A DNA stretch of 64,000 bases from Sphingobacterium sp. UBA7855 (GCA_002500745.1 DLST01000007.1:63754-127753); one strand, 5' to 3'. Positions 37,052 through 46,304 are shown, counted from the stretch's first letter. Made by a program: numbers and translations. Notes: generated by a model from the sequence alone, not told the origin.

Positions 37052-37798
37052 TCATATCTCTATAACAAGGTTCTTATTAAACCCATTATACGGTTCATTG
37101 ATATAGCCGTGTGGATTGCATATAATTTCAGTGTTACCGATTTTATAATTTACGGGAGTATGTATATGACCATGAATCCAGTAGGAGGGTTGATGCTTTA
37201 AGATAAAGGCTTCCATATCCGAGACGTAGGCGGCGCTGATCGGATCGTCCAAATACTTCTTTGGTAAGGATCGCATGCTCGGAGCATGATGCGTCACTAC
37301 GATGTTATGTTTTGCTTCGCTGACACTAAGACTTTCCATCAGCCATTGTCTCGAAGTTTGGTGGATTCTAAACGTATCGATGCTTCTTAATTTTACATAA
37401 TTGTCACCTAATCTGATCTTCTTATAATCATTCATACGGCTTTGACATAGCGATCCATATGCAGCAGGATTGCCCTTTAACGAAAAATCAGTCCAGAGTG
37501 TGCAGCCATGGAAACAAACGAGGTTGATCTCCAAAGATTCATTTTCCAGCACATGGATGTTTGAATTGCTTGCAGCGTCTTTGATTTTATATAGTGTTTT
37601 CGGATATGCGCCCTTATAATACTCATGATTTCCCAGCACATAGATGATCGGTATATCCAATGAAAGTGATTTGAGCCAGCTGATCCCTTTTACCCCTAGA
37701 TCCGTACCTCCAGCCAATACAAGTACGTCTGATAATTTCAGATTGATATCGTTGTATCCAAATTCTCTATGCAGGTCGCTAATAATATGGATTTTCAT
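37052..37798 (-). CDS. calcineurin-like metallophosphoesterase, second copy (GDxxD motif altered)
   Basis: Paralog of the gene at 22030-22776. The Asp-x-His motif is intact (IISDLHREF), but the second motif reads AGGTDLG: residue 31 is Gly where the first copy and the family have Asp, the bridging metal ligand. GNHEYYKG, HHAPSMRS and GHIHTPV are intact. Loss of the bridging Asp usually cripples di-metal phosphoesterases. It overlaps the upstream TonB-domain pseudogene by 20 bases. Confidence 0.85.
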   Translation of the reverse strand: MKIHIISDLHREFGYNDINLKLSDVLVLAGGTDLGVKGISWLKSLSLDIPIIYVLGNHEYYKGAYPKTLYKIKDAASNSNIHVLENESLEINLVCFHGCTLWTDFSLKGNPAAYGSLCQSRMNDYKKIRLGDNYVKLRSIDTFRIHQTSRQWLMESLSVSEAKHNIVVTHHAPSMRSLPKKYLDDPISAAYVSDMEAFILKHQPSYWIHGHIHTPVNYKIGNTEIICNPHGYINEPYNGFNKNLVIEI

Positions 37799-38255
37799 CT
37801 TTGTCTTTTTGTATATCCTTATCTAATTTTATTTCACCATTACTAAATGACAGGGGATATGTATAGCCGCATTTTACCGCACATCCATTTTGATATCCCG
37901 GTTTCCATGGACTTGATTTTCGAATCAATGTTATTAATGCTTCACCGGTTTGATAACCAATATCTTTGGTTATCCGAAAATTACTGAGCCGTCAATCTTT
38001 CTCAATCGTAAAATTGATCATCAGTTTGCCGTTTACTTTTGCTTTCTTGGCTGCCGTTGGTATCTTATAATTTTTAACAATCCAATTTTTAAATCCGTTT
38101 GTGCCATAAAGTGGCTCAGGAAATATTTCAATCATGTGAGGAGGAATATCCGCGATTGAGTCATCCAAAACAAGGGACTGACCGAAAGCCTGCGATAACA
38201 GGCCTATTGATAAAATACATGTAAATGATAACTTACGAACCGATAAAATCCCCAT
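37779..38255 (-). pseudogene. TonB C-terminal-domain protein with a premature TGA
   Basis: The first 87 codons encode a signal peptide (SFTCILSIGLLSQAFG) and the start of a TonB_C-like domain (KVNGKLMINFTIEKD). Codon 88 is TGA where the family has Gly (GGA). The same frame then goes on with RLSNFRITKDIGYQTGEALI, WKPGYQNG and KCGYTYPLSFSNGEIKLD to a natural stop that overlaps the phosphoesterase. So a single nonsense mutation breaks an otherwise complete 158-residue gene. Confidence 0.8.
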
Positions 38256-38313
38256 TTTATTAATATATAATTCAGTAGCTAATTTACATATCTAATTTGT
38301 ATCTTGATGCAAC

Positions 38314-38709
38314 ATGATTAATCTAGTTATAAGGAAAGTATTGAACAATTATGTCACTTTCATAAACGATTTCAAATATCAGTTCTCTCCAAATATGGAT
38401 GAATTTGAACAAAAGAGCAGTCGAAATCGCTCGGGACAAATTGGTGGATTCAATTACCAGTTTCATGGTGCGGGCTGCCGTTTAGAGAAAGACGGTATAG
38501 TATGTGAATTTGACTTTATGCCAACCAATGAATATCCCATAAAATTTTCTTTATGGAAAATGAGCGAATTTATTTTGACCAACAAGGTATATGGAATAGA
38601 TAAATTAGAGGAATCGGAATTACATGAGGTACTACATACACTGGTTGAAGATGGGACTCTTGTCAAATTGGTATTAGGTGGCGTGATTTCGGAAATATAC
38701 CAAATTTAA
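38314..38709 (+). CDS. small DUF6896-like protein
   Basis: The 131-residue protein contains GGFNYQFHGAGCRLEKDG and VCEFDFMP-NEYPIKFSLWKM. A short HG-GC motif followed by an acidic FDF and a W-K/RL segment matches the DUF6896 immunity-like family as I recall it. The frame is intact and convergent with the two-gene unit that follows. The assignment is by motif only. Confidence 0.6.
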   Translation: MINLVIRKVLNNYVTFINDFKYQFSPNMDEFEQKSSRNRSGQIGGFNYQFHGAGCRLEKDGIVCEFDFMPTNEYPIKFSLWKMSEFILTNKVYGIDKLEESELHEVLHTLVEDGTLVKLVLGGVISEIYQI

Positions 38710-38718
38710 CGCAAAATT

Positions 38719-38880
38719 CTATTTTCGGATATACTCCTTAGGTATAGGATGTTTTTTCAGAAAATCAATAGCATCTTCGTTTTTTTTCTTAAAAAATGAA
38801 GATGTATTATAAATATTTTGGCGATCTTGAGCCGTCATATCATGATTATTTTTATCTTTTTTATTCGTATTTGTGCTCAT
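38719..38880 (-). CDS. 53-residue partner of the DUF6934-like gene
   Basis: The minus-strand frame reads MSTNTNKKDKNNHDMTAQDR, then QNIYNTSSFFKKKNEDAIDF and the end LKKHPIPKEYIRK. The codon just upstream follows AGGAGGTTTAAAAC, an unusually strong Shine-Dalgarno for this phylum, which fixes the start. It lies 30 bases after the DUF6934-like gene and is certainly in the same unit. Small charged partners like this are often antitoxins. Confidence 0.75.
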   Translation of the reverse strand: MSTNTNKKDKNNHDMTAQDRQNIYNTSSFFKKKNEDAIDFLKKHPIPKEYIRK

Positions 38881-38910
38881 GTTTTAAACCTCCTGATACA
38901 AAGTTCGTTA

Positions 38911-39354
38911 TTATTTTTTAAATATAAAAAACGCATCATAATTTTTACCTCTCTCAAAGGATTCCCACTTGTCTTTATAATAGGCTTTCACTTCAAATAT
39001 TTCTTGAATATCTTCCCAGAATTCCGCTATTCCCATTTGATACAATCTCGTTCTGGATGCCGTACTACCTTTTGCCATTACGATGACTTGAGGATGTTTA
39101 TGAATAAAGTCTAAGACAGCTCTAGCTACAGTAGTAAGGACCTTTTTTGTATCTAAATTATTTGATGTTGTTAGATCACTTATCTCTTTTGTACTAGGAT
39201 CAAAATCTCCAAATCCAAGATTATATACGTTTTCCTCAATACTGATCTGTTGAAACTGAATTACTTTTCTTATGTTACCTTTTGGGCCTATACTGAAAAA
39301 TTCGTAATAGTGTATGTCAGGCGTTTTTTCAAAACTATAATACTCCTCATGCAT
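38911..39354 (-). CDS. DUF6934-like protein, likely toxin-antitoxin-type pair member
   Basis: I start at MHEEYYSFEKTPDIHYYEFF; an upstream extension to 39444 has no support. Motifs FFSIGPKGNIRKVIQFQ, YNLGFGDFDP, TKKVLTTVARAVLDFIHKHP and the GST-SRTRLYQMGI block match the DUF6934 family that occurs with a small second protein in Bacteroidota. The downstream 53-residue gene with a strong ribosome-binding site fits. The biochemical role is not established. Confidence 0.65.
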   Translation of the reverse strand: MHEEYYSFEKTPDIHYYEFFSIGPKGNIRKVIQFQQISIEENVYNLGFGDFDPSTKEISDLTTSNNLDTKKVLTTVARAVLDFIHKHPQVIVMAKGSTASRTRLYQMGIAEFWEDIQEIFEVKAYYKDKWESFERGKNYDAFFIFKK

Positions 39355-39457
39355 AAAAAATTGGTTATTTATCCAAATAGGTTTGATAATCCTGTTACTC
39401 TGGACTGGTACAAAAATACACAATTTCTCGAAAGCTAAAAACACGCAACTTTATTCA

Positions 39458-39772
39458 TCATAAAAGTTTCCGCTTTGCGTCCTCAAATTCGGCTTGTGTA
39501 AGTATTCTTTTTTCCATCAATCCATGTAATCGCTCTATTTCAGTAGCAGCATCCTTTTGGGGAATGGGGGAGTTAGGCACATAATTATAAACGATGGGCT
39601 GCGAAAAATATATACGGTTATATTTCAAATCAAAACTCTCTTTATTCATGGAGAGAAAAACGATAAAGTCAATCAAAGCGATAAATGCGGGTATAAGCGT
39701 CCAGCAGAAAAGGAGATAAAGGAAGCATAATCCGGTCTGCCCTAGGTAAAATCTATGTGCACCAAATCCTCC
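39458..39772 (-). pseudogene. TM2-SHOCT membrane protein, 5'-truncated
   Basis: The frame reads GGFGAHRFYLGQTGLCFLYL followed by LFCWTLIPAFIALIDFIVFL, a TM2 domain, then an N-rich linker and a C-terminal SHOCT motif (EIERLHGLMEKRILTQAEFE). The first codons and start are missing: at about 39772 the bases switch to a fragment of the 48.0-kb lipoprotein gene. So the gene was cut by recombination. Confidence 0.8.
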
Positions 39773-39866
39773 AAGGAAATGAAAATGTATTATCTTTTCG
39801 ATTTAGGGAAACTAAATGTGTAATAATCTTGAAGTTAATAGCTGTAAGCCTATCAATTCAGCATAC
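39773..39866 (+). repeat. chimeric junction: lipoprotein-gene fragment joined to promoter-like repeat
   Basis: Bases 39773-39815 copy codons for ENVLSFRFRETK of the gene at 47974-48504. From 39826 follows the dispersed promoter-like repeat core (TCTTGAAGTTAATAGCTG, TAAGCCTATCAATTCAGCAT). Neither part is linked to its usual neighbours; two recombination joints lie within 100 bases. Confidence 0.7.
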
Positions 39867-40065
39867 CAATTCCAAAGTTCCAATAGCTGCCAACGTTGAC
39901 ATCGGTACCACTGTCTTTATCGAAATAGGCGCGAGCAATGTCAATTTCTTTGGCGGTCGCTCTACCAGCTATGAGAAGAAGATGCAGGAAATGTACAATC
40001 GTTTCATAGAAACGCTCAAGCAACATGTCCACGCAATTCGTTCTGATGCTATTATCGCGCTATGA
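39867..40065 (+). pseudogene. coding relic of unknown gene
   Basis: The frame reads VPIAANVDIGTTVFIEIGAS, then NVNFFGGRSTSYEKKMQEMY and ends with ETLKQHVHAIRSDAIIAL. It looks like the C-terminal half of a protein of regular composition, but has lost its start. GC content is slightly higher than the flanks. No family is recognised. Confidence 0.45.
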
Positions 40066-40126
40066 GAGGCTTCACTCATCCAACTGCATATAAAAAATGA
40101 GAAACCCTAAATATCTTTGCCATATA

Positions 40127-40155
40127 CAATATTACTAATATTATTAGTAATATTG
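40127..40155 (+). promoter_or_regulatory. perfect 13-bp hairpin overlapping the translation start region (copy 2)
   Basis: Identical in sequence, loop and distance to the ATG (four bases) to the hairpin at 32915-32943. The bases upstream (CATATAAAAAATG-GAAAC) are also shared with the first copy, so at least 60 bases of leader travel with the gene. Confidence 0.85.
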
Positions 40156-40159
40156 TAAA

Positions 40160-40627
40160 ATGAAGCCACTAGAGATCTTTTGCCGAAATCGGGTAATGCA
40201 CGCTCAAATTACCGTGCACGATAAAAGCATGGGCATGAAAGACTATCATCTCTATAACAAAAATGGTCTTGCTTTTTATGTTTTCAGGAAATTTCAGGGC
40301 GTGTGGCAATTGGCATACGGTGTACTTGCCGATGATATCAAGGAAGCGTGCATTGACGCGCTTATACTTCGCTTTGATACGGATGTGCCTGAGTTGTTTT
40401 ATCACCATGGAAAACGCCAGGTAGTGGAAGTTCGGGCCAAGGAATACAGCCTTTGGCATATTTATCTCAATAATGCTTATGTAGGAAGTATTCAATATTA
40501 TAGCTTCACTAAGCAGTTCAATTACCACCTTGATGACAATTGCTTATTGACCGATGATCACGTGCAAAAGTATATAGCCATGATCCAGCGTGGGGAATTA
40601 AAGTGGATAAAGGACGATATTCGATGA
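40160..40627 (+). CDS. 155-residue repeat-family protein, copy B
   Basis: Nearly identical to copy A: residue 60-61 DVPE against DVPD, and MIQRGELK against MIRRGELK are the only protein-level changes noted, and DNA changes are few. Both are full length, so recent duplication or gene conversion is likely. The tail repeat after this copy is shorter (40648-40690), cut inside the hairpin. The function is unknown. Confidence 0.75.
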   Translation: MKPLEIFCRNRVMHAQITVHDKSMGMKDYHLYNKNGLAFYVFRKFQGVWQLAYGVLADDIKEACIDALILRFDTDVPELFYHHGKRQVVEVRAKEYSLWHIYLNNAYVGSIQYYSFTKQFNYHLDDNCLLTDDHVQKYIAMIQRGELKWIKDDIR

Positions 40628-40647
40628 AAAAGGATATAAAAAGAATA

Positions 40648-40855
40648 AAAAAACCTTGAGTCTGGGAGGGGCGAATCCTGTTTGGTTTAATAAAAAATTA
40701 TTCCTTGATGTTGAGAATGAAGAATTAGCTGTCTAGAAGTTTTCTGTTACTGGATTTTTAACGATAGATGATCTAAGCATTAAAAAATATTTCACGTTGA
40801 CAGACCAGGTTTGGATGATGTGGAGTACTCGTGAGACTGGCAATAATATTATGCT
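40648..40855 (+). repeat. partial tail repeat and conserved coding relic (copy 2)
   Basis: The hairpin's left arm and loop (ACCTTGAGTCTGGGAGG) are joined directly to GAATCCTGTTTGGTT, skipping the middle of the tail found in copy 3. Then the relic seen at 33551-33712 follows (SVTGFLTIDDLSIKKYF), with one stop near 40730. Confidence 0.6.
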
Positions 40856-41073
40856 CAATTGCAGAACAAAAGACAGCTCTTGGTCATATCAAACACAGCA
40901 GAGACTGCTCTCATGAGGTTCAAGCTTTCATCATTAAAAGCAACAAAGGGCTTATTTCCGAAATAGATAAACAAATTGCCCAATGCCTGGCGGAGATCAA
41001 ACGACTTGTAGATCTTGAAAAAAATTGTGGATCAAGACAATTTATACAGGGTTCGGGACTATTTAATGCATAA
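40831..41073 (+). pseudogene. possible transposase fragment
   Basis: The frame includes IKSNKGLISEIDKQIAQCLA, EIKRLVDLEKN and an end IQGSGLFNA. The pattern of paired helices with I--I--L-D followed by a G-G segment resembles the stretch just before the C-terminal domain in IS110-type transposases. It is only 80 codons and no start or element end is visible. I hold this as tentative. The 250 bases to 41330 contain nothing else. Confidence 0.35.
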
Positions 41074-41330
41074 TAAAATTCATTTGCATGAACGATTACA
41101 AGAAATCAATTTATTATTGATGAATTACTTTGAAGACAATCCTATATGATAGGATTGTTATTTGTTAGATAAAATACTCTCCATTTTAATCGTTTAAGGC
41201 AGTAGCTATGCAAGGTCTCTAATAACGTTAACCTATTGTTTCCATAAATTGGCCTAAATTATTGGTGGAAGGTATAATAATCTATGTGAAATGATCACTC
41301 GTTTACTAGCCATTATTGGGGGAAATTTAT

Positions 41331-43895
41331 CTATTGCTTAAGAGCAGACAACTCACCCAATCTCCTTGCCAACCTTTCCCGTTCACCGCTACCCGTGGTC
41401 GAAAAACAAAGTAGGGGCAGACCGTACTTTTCCAGTATGGCATCTTTCATCGCGTCGCGTTCCGATTGTTTTCCTTCGACGGCGTGATAAGCATAACCAT
41501 CCACTTCGATCGCCAGAACCGGATTCTTGCCAAGTTTGTTGTAGATCAGAAAATCAAGGTGCGTCATGTGATGACCTGCATATTTTGCTTCTGCAGGCGT
41601 CATGAGTGAATAGTCGTCAATCAGGCTCCGCAATGGAAAATGGAGAAGCACATCGTATTTTGAAAACCTGTCATCAGTTAATACCGAACGCACCAGCGTA
41701 TACATCAAATTTTCACTATCAAATACCGATTTGATACGTTTCTGCGACAATATCCTTCGTCGCTTTTCCTCATAGCCTTTGTATAGGTAATCAAAGATCG
41801 AATGCAGCTTACTCTGGATGATCGTGAAGTTATTGTATTCAATGTAACGAATCAGATCTGCAATATTGCTTTCATTTTCAGCATCGTTGCCATGTACCAA
41901 TAGGATCAGCTGATCTTTAGCGCGGGAGATGGCCACATTTAGCCGGTTAGGGTTATCTGTAAACTCGGAGATTTCATTGTCGACCGTTGAAAGAATAATC
42001 ACATCACTTTCCCGACCCTGAAATTTATCAACCGTATCAGCTATAATCTCCGTACCCGCAAATGTTCCCTGCAAGGCATTTGTCTGATTACGATAAGGCG
42101 TCACTATACCCAGGTCAACCGAAGCAAGCTGCTGCTGCGGAATGATCTCCTGTAGGATAACATCGATCTGCCGTTGGTTCATACGTGCCCGCGCATGGTT
42201 ACCGGCCACTGTCCGGTAGACCAGTAGCGGTTCGCGCTCTGACGTTGGCTCAGATAGGATAATGAGCTGATCGTTGTAGAATTTACGGTTACAGAATTCA
42301 ATGATCTTTGGATGGCAACGGTAATGTTCTTTCAGCAGTGTTTTATGGACATCAGGGAACAACTGTGTGATGGATGCAAGTAAACTGTTTTTCGCATAAT
42401 GATAAGGCTCAGACAGCTTGAATGCATGGAAGATTGCATCTGTCTTTTGGGCTATTGTCGCATCTACTACATTCGGCAGCTGCTTGAGGTCACCGACAAT
42501 AACGGCACGTTTGGCGCATGATAGGGCCAATGCACCTGTCGCCAGATCCACCTGCGAAGACTCATCAATGATTACATAGTCATAGGTCGTATGCTCAGCC
42601 AGGCACCTGCGCAGCGAGTATGTAGTGCTCATGATGACAGGGTAGTCTTCGATGAAACTTGTGGACTTACCACGCAGATCAGCCTCCTGATATATCGGAC
42701 GATCCTTATGCTGATACCTGTTGTAAAGTACATTTTTAAAAAGCCGCATCGCGATTCCCGTATACTCACGCATCTTTGCGTCAAAGGAGAAATTGTGTAA
42801 ATCCTTTTCCAATGATCCGATACGAGATGCCAGTTCAGCAATCTTGGTTCGATAATAAGCCGATTGAGCGATCCTGATCATGTCCCAATGCGATAGGGTA
42901 TAAAAGCCCTTATCTTTGATGCGGTACCTGAAACGATAGATTAGTTTCTTCCACCAGTTAAACTGTTTGCCAGTATGTTCCTGATCGGAGACGGAATTCC
43001 AGAGTGCCAGTAGCCGATCTGATGAGAGGTTACTATTCAGTTTAAAGTCTGCTATTGATTTCACAGTATTCAGAAAATGCTGCTGTTCCGTTTGTATGTT
43101 TTCAATAAGGAGTTTCAGCGTGGCCAGCTCATTCTTCTGTGCTAGTTTTTCGGTGAGCTGTAACAGGAGCTCGCTATTCTGTTGTTTCAGTTGAGTGAAT
43201 ACTTTGTCATTTAACTGAAACTTGGATAGGTCAGGAATGTCCGATTGCGATTCTATAAATTCTCTTTTATTCTGGTTGCTTCCCAGTAAAGCAGCGATAA
43301 AGGAGAGCCCATTCTTATGCAATTTTTCATACACATTTTTCGTTGCCGAGTTATTGCTTGACACCACAGCTACACTTTGACCACGCATGATAGCGTTGGC
43401 GATTATATTTAGGATTGTCTGTGTTTTATCTGTACCAGGAGGGCCCTCGATAATACTCAGTGGGTTGGCAAAGGCATTATTTACTGCCTGTTTTTGACTT
43501 AGGTTGAATCCAAAAGGAAAGATTTCAACAGGAGCGAGAAGATCACAATTTTTGGGTTGTGTTTAATCCAGATAGTTAGAGAGGACGGCATACTCAGGGA
43601 TAAATGATATTCTGTCGTAGCTATCCGATAGAATGTTTTTTCCTTCATCGGATTTAAGTCCAACGGCATCTGCAATCGCTTTTAGATAGTTGAAAGTTGT
43701 CCGGGCTTTTTCGCTCTGCAAAGCAGATTTGATGATCTGAACTTTATCTTTATTGTACGTATATTTTTTATTACTGCTTTTAAATGCCACAATACATTTC
43801 TCGCCCACAAAAGAATAGGACTGGATATCGCTTGTCTTGTCCCTTCCATCGATATAGATGGCTTCTTTCTGTGAGAATATATTTGAATTGTGCAT
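41331..43895 (-). pseudogene. SF1 helicase-nuclease gene split by one in-frame stop
   Basis: One frame runs from ATG 43895 to 41331 (854 codons) with a single TAA at 43563-43565. Before it lie 110 residues (MHNSNIFSQKEAIYIDGRDK...). After it come NLSQKQAVNNAF, a Walker A reading GPPGTDKT (residues 151-158; the usual Gly at 156 is Asp), helicase motif II VIIDESSQVD, GDLKQLP, DKFQGRESDVIIL and NRLNVAISRAKD. The C-terminal 100 residues hold a PD-(D/E)XK or Vsr-like nuclease (DFLIYNKLG, AIEVDGYAYHA). Such helicase-nuclease proteins occur in defence loci. With two defects it is probably dead. Confidence 0.8.
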
Positions 43896-44068
43896 TAGTT
43901 AGTAATTTATATTGAAGTCTAATTTATATTGAAGTCTAATTTATAAATTTACCCTTTAACTGCCTCAACCATTTTTGGCGGATATTTTCAGCACAATTAC
44001 TCCCATTAGCTCAAAATTATACAAAAGCCCATTATGCTATAATATATCTGATTTTAAGAATGTCAAAA

Positions 44069-44539
44069 TCAATATTTTAAAATAGAAGGATCTATGAATA
44101 TAAATGGGTAGGTAGCGACTAGTCCTAGTTGATCATAAATTTTAAGATCCCCTGTATTTGTGATCAATAATTTTTGATCAGGAATATTAAGGTCAATATA
44201 GGCTTCGCCATTATATGCAATTTCGGTATATGGTACAATAGACTCGCTATTTAATTCTAAAGACTCCTTGTCTATGTCACAGGGACCAAAATAAAGTTTA
44301 TTATCCTTCAAAACCACTTTTTGGCCTATTCGTAATTTATAGTTTTTTGAGCTATGAGAATCTAGCCAAACACCAACTAAACGCCCACAATTTTCATTAT
44401 CTAAATCACTTTTGAGATTTTTTGTGATTTCATTATCTGTATTAGGAATTACTTTTTTTTTAGCCACTCCATTAATACAACTTATTAGCGTTAAAATGTT
44501 TAAAACAAATAATGTCACTATAATAATAATCTTTGTCAT
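44069..44539 (-). CDS. predicted lipoprotein, 156 residues
   Basis: I start at MTKIIIIVTLFVLNILTLIS, a signal peptide with a Cys (ISC) as possible lipidation site. The mature part has GRLVGVWLDSHSSKNYKLRI and VVLKDNKLYFGPCDIDK. The start lies 20 bases after the previous gene's stop, so both are in one unit. A longer frame to 44635 overlaps that gene and is rejected. The family is unknown; the beta-rich mature part looks like a lipocalin-type lid. Confidence 0.6.
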   Translation of the reverse strand: MTKIIIIVTLFVLNILTLISCINGVAKKKVIPNTDNEITKNLKSDLDNENCGRLVGVWLDSHSSKNYKLRIGQKVVLKDNKLYFGPCDIDKESLELNSESIVPYTEIAYNGEAYIDLNIPDQKLLITNTGDLKIYDQLGLVATYPFIFIDPSILKY

Positions 44540-44558
44540 ACTTTTATAGATTGCCCAA

Positions 44559-44876
44559 TCAATTACACATGCTTCTGTCAACATAAGTCTTGTTGCCATT
44601 GGAGTTAATATAATAACAGCCTCCACGAGGGCCACGGATATAATTTCTGGAAGATGAACTACTTTTAGATTTATTTGTTTTGCGCGGCGAAGGGGAGGAG
44701 CTCGTACTTTTAAATTGATTGATATTTGATGATGTAGATTTGTCTTTTACATATTCCCAGGTTCCGTCGCTTTTTAATAATACCGTTTTTCCATCCGTCG
44801 TTGTTGCATATTTGTTTTGCGCACTTAGAGATAACGTCAGGATTGATAATATAGCGAATAGTATTTTTTTCATCAT
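44559..44876 (-). CDS. small secreted protein with a basic GPRGG-C motif
   Basis: This 105-residue protein has a signal (KILFAILSILTLSLSAQ), a beta-hairpin-like DGKTVLLKSDGTWEYV as in DUF3157-type proteins, a Ser/Lys-rich linker, and the C-terminal YIRGPRGGCYYINSNGNKTY, followed by VDRSMC. That end resembles the PBCV-specific basic adaptor domain, a short module found in secreted or host-interaction proteins. It is the first gene of the unit with 44069-44539. Confidence 0.7.
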   Translation of the reverse strand: MMKKILFAILSILTLSLSAQNKYATTTDGKTVLLKSDGTWEYVKDKSTSSNINQFKSTSSSPSPRKTNKSKSSSSSRNYIRGPRGGCYYINSNGNKTYVDRSMCN

Positions 44877-44984
44877 GTTGGTATATTAAACTGAGCTAAA
44901 TGCTTCAATAGGTTTATAATGAGGACTTATAAGATTAAAATAGTAAATAGCAATTAGCTAAAACAATATCAATCCTACTAGTTC

Positions 44985-46187
44985 CTAAAGCATTGAATTT
45001 AATTTATCGTTGTCCCACTCAAAGAAGAAATCGCTACCATTAATTTCAACTTTCATCAAAAATGAATTAATGTCTAATCTAAACGGAATATTACAATAAC
45101 CACTATACTCAGTGTTTGGGAATATTGTGTTCATCTTTATATAGCCATTTTGAATAGACGTAAGCCGATCAACCTGTTTTGCTTTCAAACTTTCTAAGTT
45201 TTGGCGGGCGTATTGAGCGGCTATATAAGCGTTGCCACCATTAAATACTGTCGAATTTGATTTTGTATTTATGGAACCTGTCATGGACGTAGAACTAGTT
45301 CCAGCGTACATATTATTTCCGAAAAATCCATAATTAAGAGAGCGACCATTTGCAGTTACATATGTGTTCGAGTTTGAAGATATAAAAGAATAACCAGCTG
45401 CAACAGCTGCGAGCCCCTCAGATAGCCCATTCCAAAACATCTCACTCTTTTGGATTTTCTTGACCATTGAAAGGTATTTTTTATAGTCAAAAATTGGAGC
45501 AGTAAAGAATTTGGATTTCACTTCATATTGAGCATATATTTTGGATGGATCTAACAATATATCTTTCTTGTTGTAATTTTGTACAAAAATCTGTGGCTGA
45601 AAAAATTTCCCATAGTTTTCTTCAATGGCCAATTTAATCGCGATAATCATTCCTTTGTATGCATACCGTAGTACGGGGGAGCCTTCATTGTAGAAGATGT
45701 AAAATTCTCTCGAAGGTGTTTTACTGATGAATGCATCAACATTTAAAAACTCTGTTGATTGTGAACTATCGACCTTTAAATGAGGAAAATTGAATTTCTT
45801 AATCGTTGCGCTTTGGACAGCAAAGGCATCGTTAACATTATCTATTTTTTCAAATTCAAGTGAAAAATTTAATTTTTCACCAGAATCGTTGAATAAATGT
45901 TTCTTTTCATCCAACGGGAGATTGTAGCTATTCAATAATTTTTTTGCCTTTCCGTTGGAAATAAGTTGTATATCCTCAGATCCATTTAATTCTAGAGATG
46001 TAATGCTTGTGTATGAAAAATGAATGACAGTACTATAATCGTATTGATCAATTTGTTCGATGATCAATTCGGGATAATTGCTATTATCGTAGTCTATCTT
46101 ATTATATTGTGCTTTCGTAGAAAAATAGCTTGATAAGCTAATCCCTAACAATAGCATGCTTCTTAAACATACTTTTCCGAAATTCAT
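44985..46187 (-). CDS. large secreted protein of unknown function
   Basis: This 400-residue protein begins with a signal peptide (MLLLGISLSSYFSTKAQY). The N-terminal half is beta-rich (DYSTVIHFSYTSITSLELNG), the middle has YEVKSKFFTAPIFDYKKYLS, and around residue 280 is a Gly/Ser/Asn-rich, low-complexity region with a possible membrane-interacting stretch (SEGLAAVAAGYSFISS). No family is recognised. It is alone in its unit, divergent from the sce7726 gene. Confidence 0.6.
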   Translation of the reverse strand: MNFGKVCLRSMLLLGISLSSYFSTKAQYNKIDYDNSNYPELIIEQIDQYDYSTVIHFSYTSITSLELNGSEDIQLISNGKAKKLLNSYNLPLDEKKHLFNDSGEKLNFSLEFEKIDNVNDAFAVQSATIKKFNFPHLKVDSSQSTEFLNVDAFISKTPSREFYIFYNEGSPVLRYAYKGMIIAIKLAIEENYGKFFQPQIFVQNYNKKDILLDPSKIYAQYEVKSKFFTAPIFDYKKYLSMVKKIQKSEMFWNGLSEGLAAVAAGYSFISSNSNTYVTANGRSLNYGFFGNNMYAGTSSTSMTGSINTKSNSTVFNGGNAYIAAQYARQNLESLKAKQVDRLTSIQNGYIKMNTIFPNTEYSGYCNIPFRLDINSFLMKVEINGSDFFFEWDNDKLNSML

Positions 46188-46304
46188 TTTTTTCTAAGGT
46201 TAATATTAAAAACAAAGGTAGCGAAAAATCCTCTTTGCTTCTTCAAATAATAAATCAGCACATATCATTTTCGTTAAGTCGCGATAAGTTTTTAAATTTG
46301 CTAT

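Noticed and set aside
42591..42841. Frames opposite the helicase gene
   Set aside because: Antisense shadows of the SF1 helicase core motifs.
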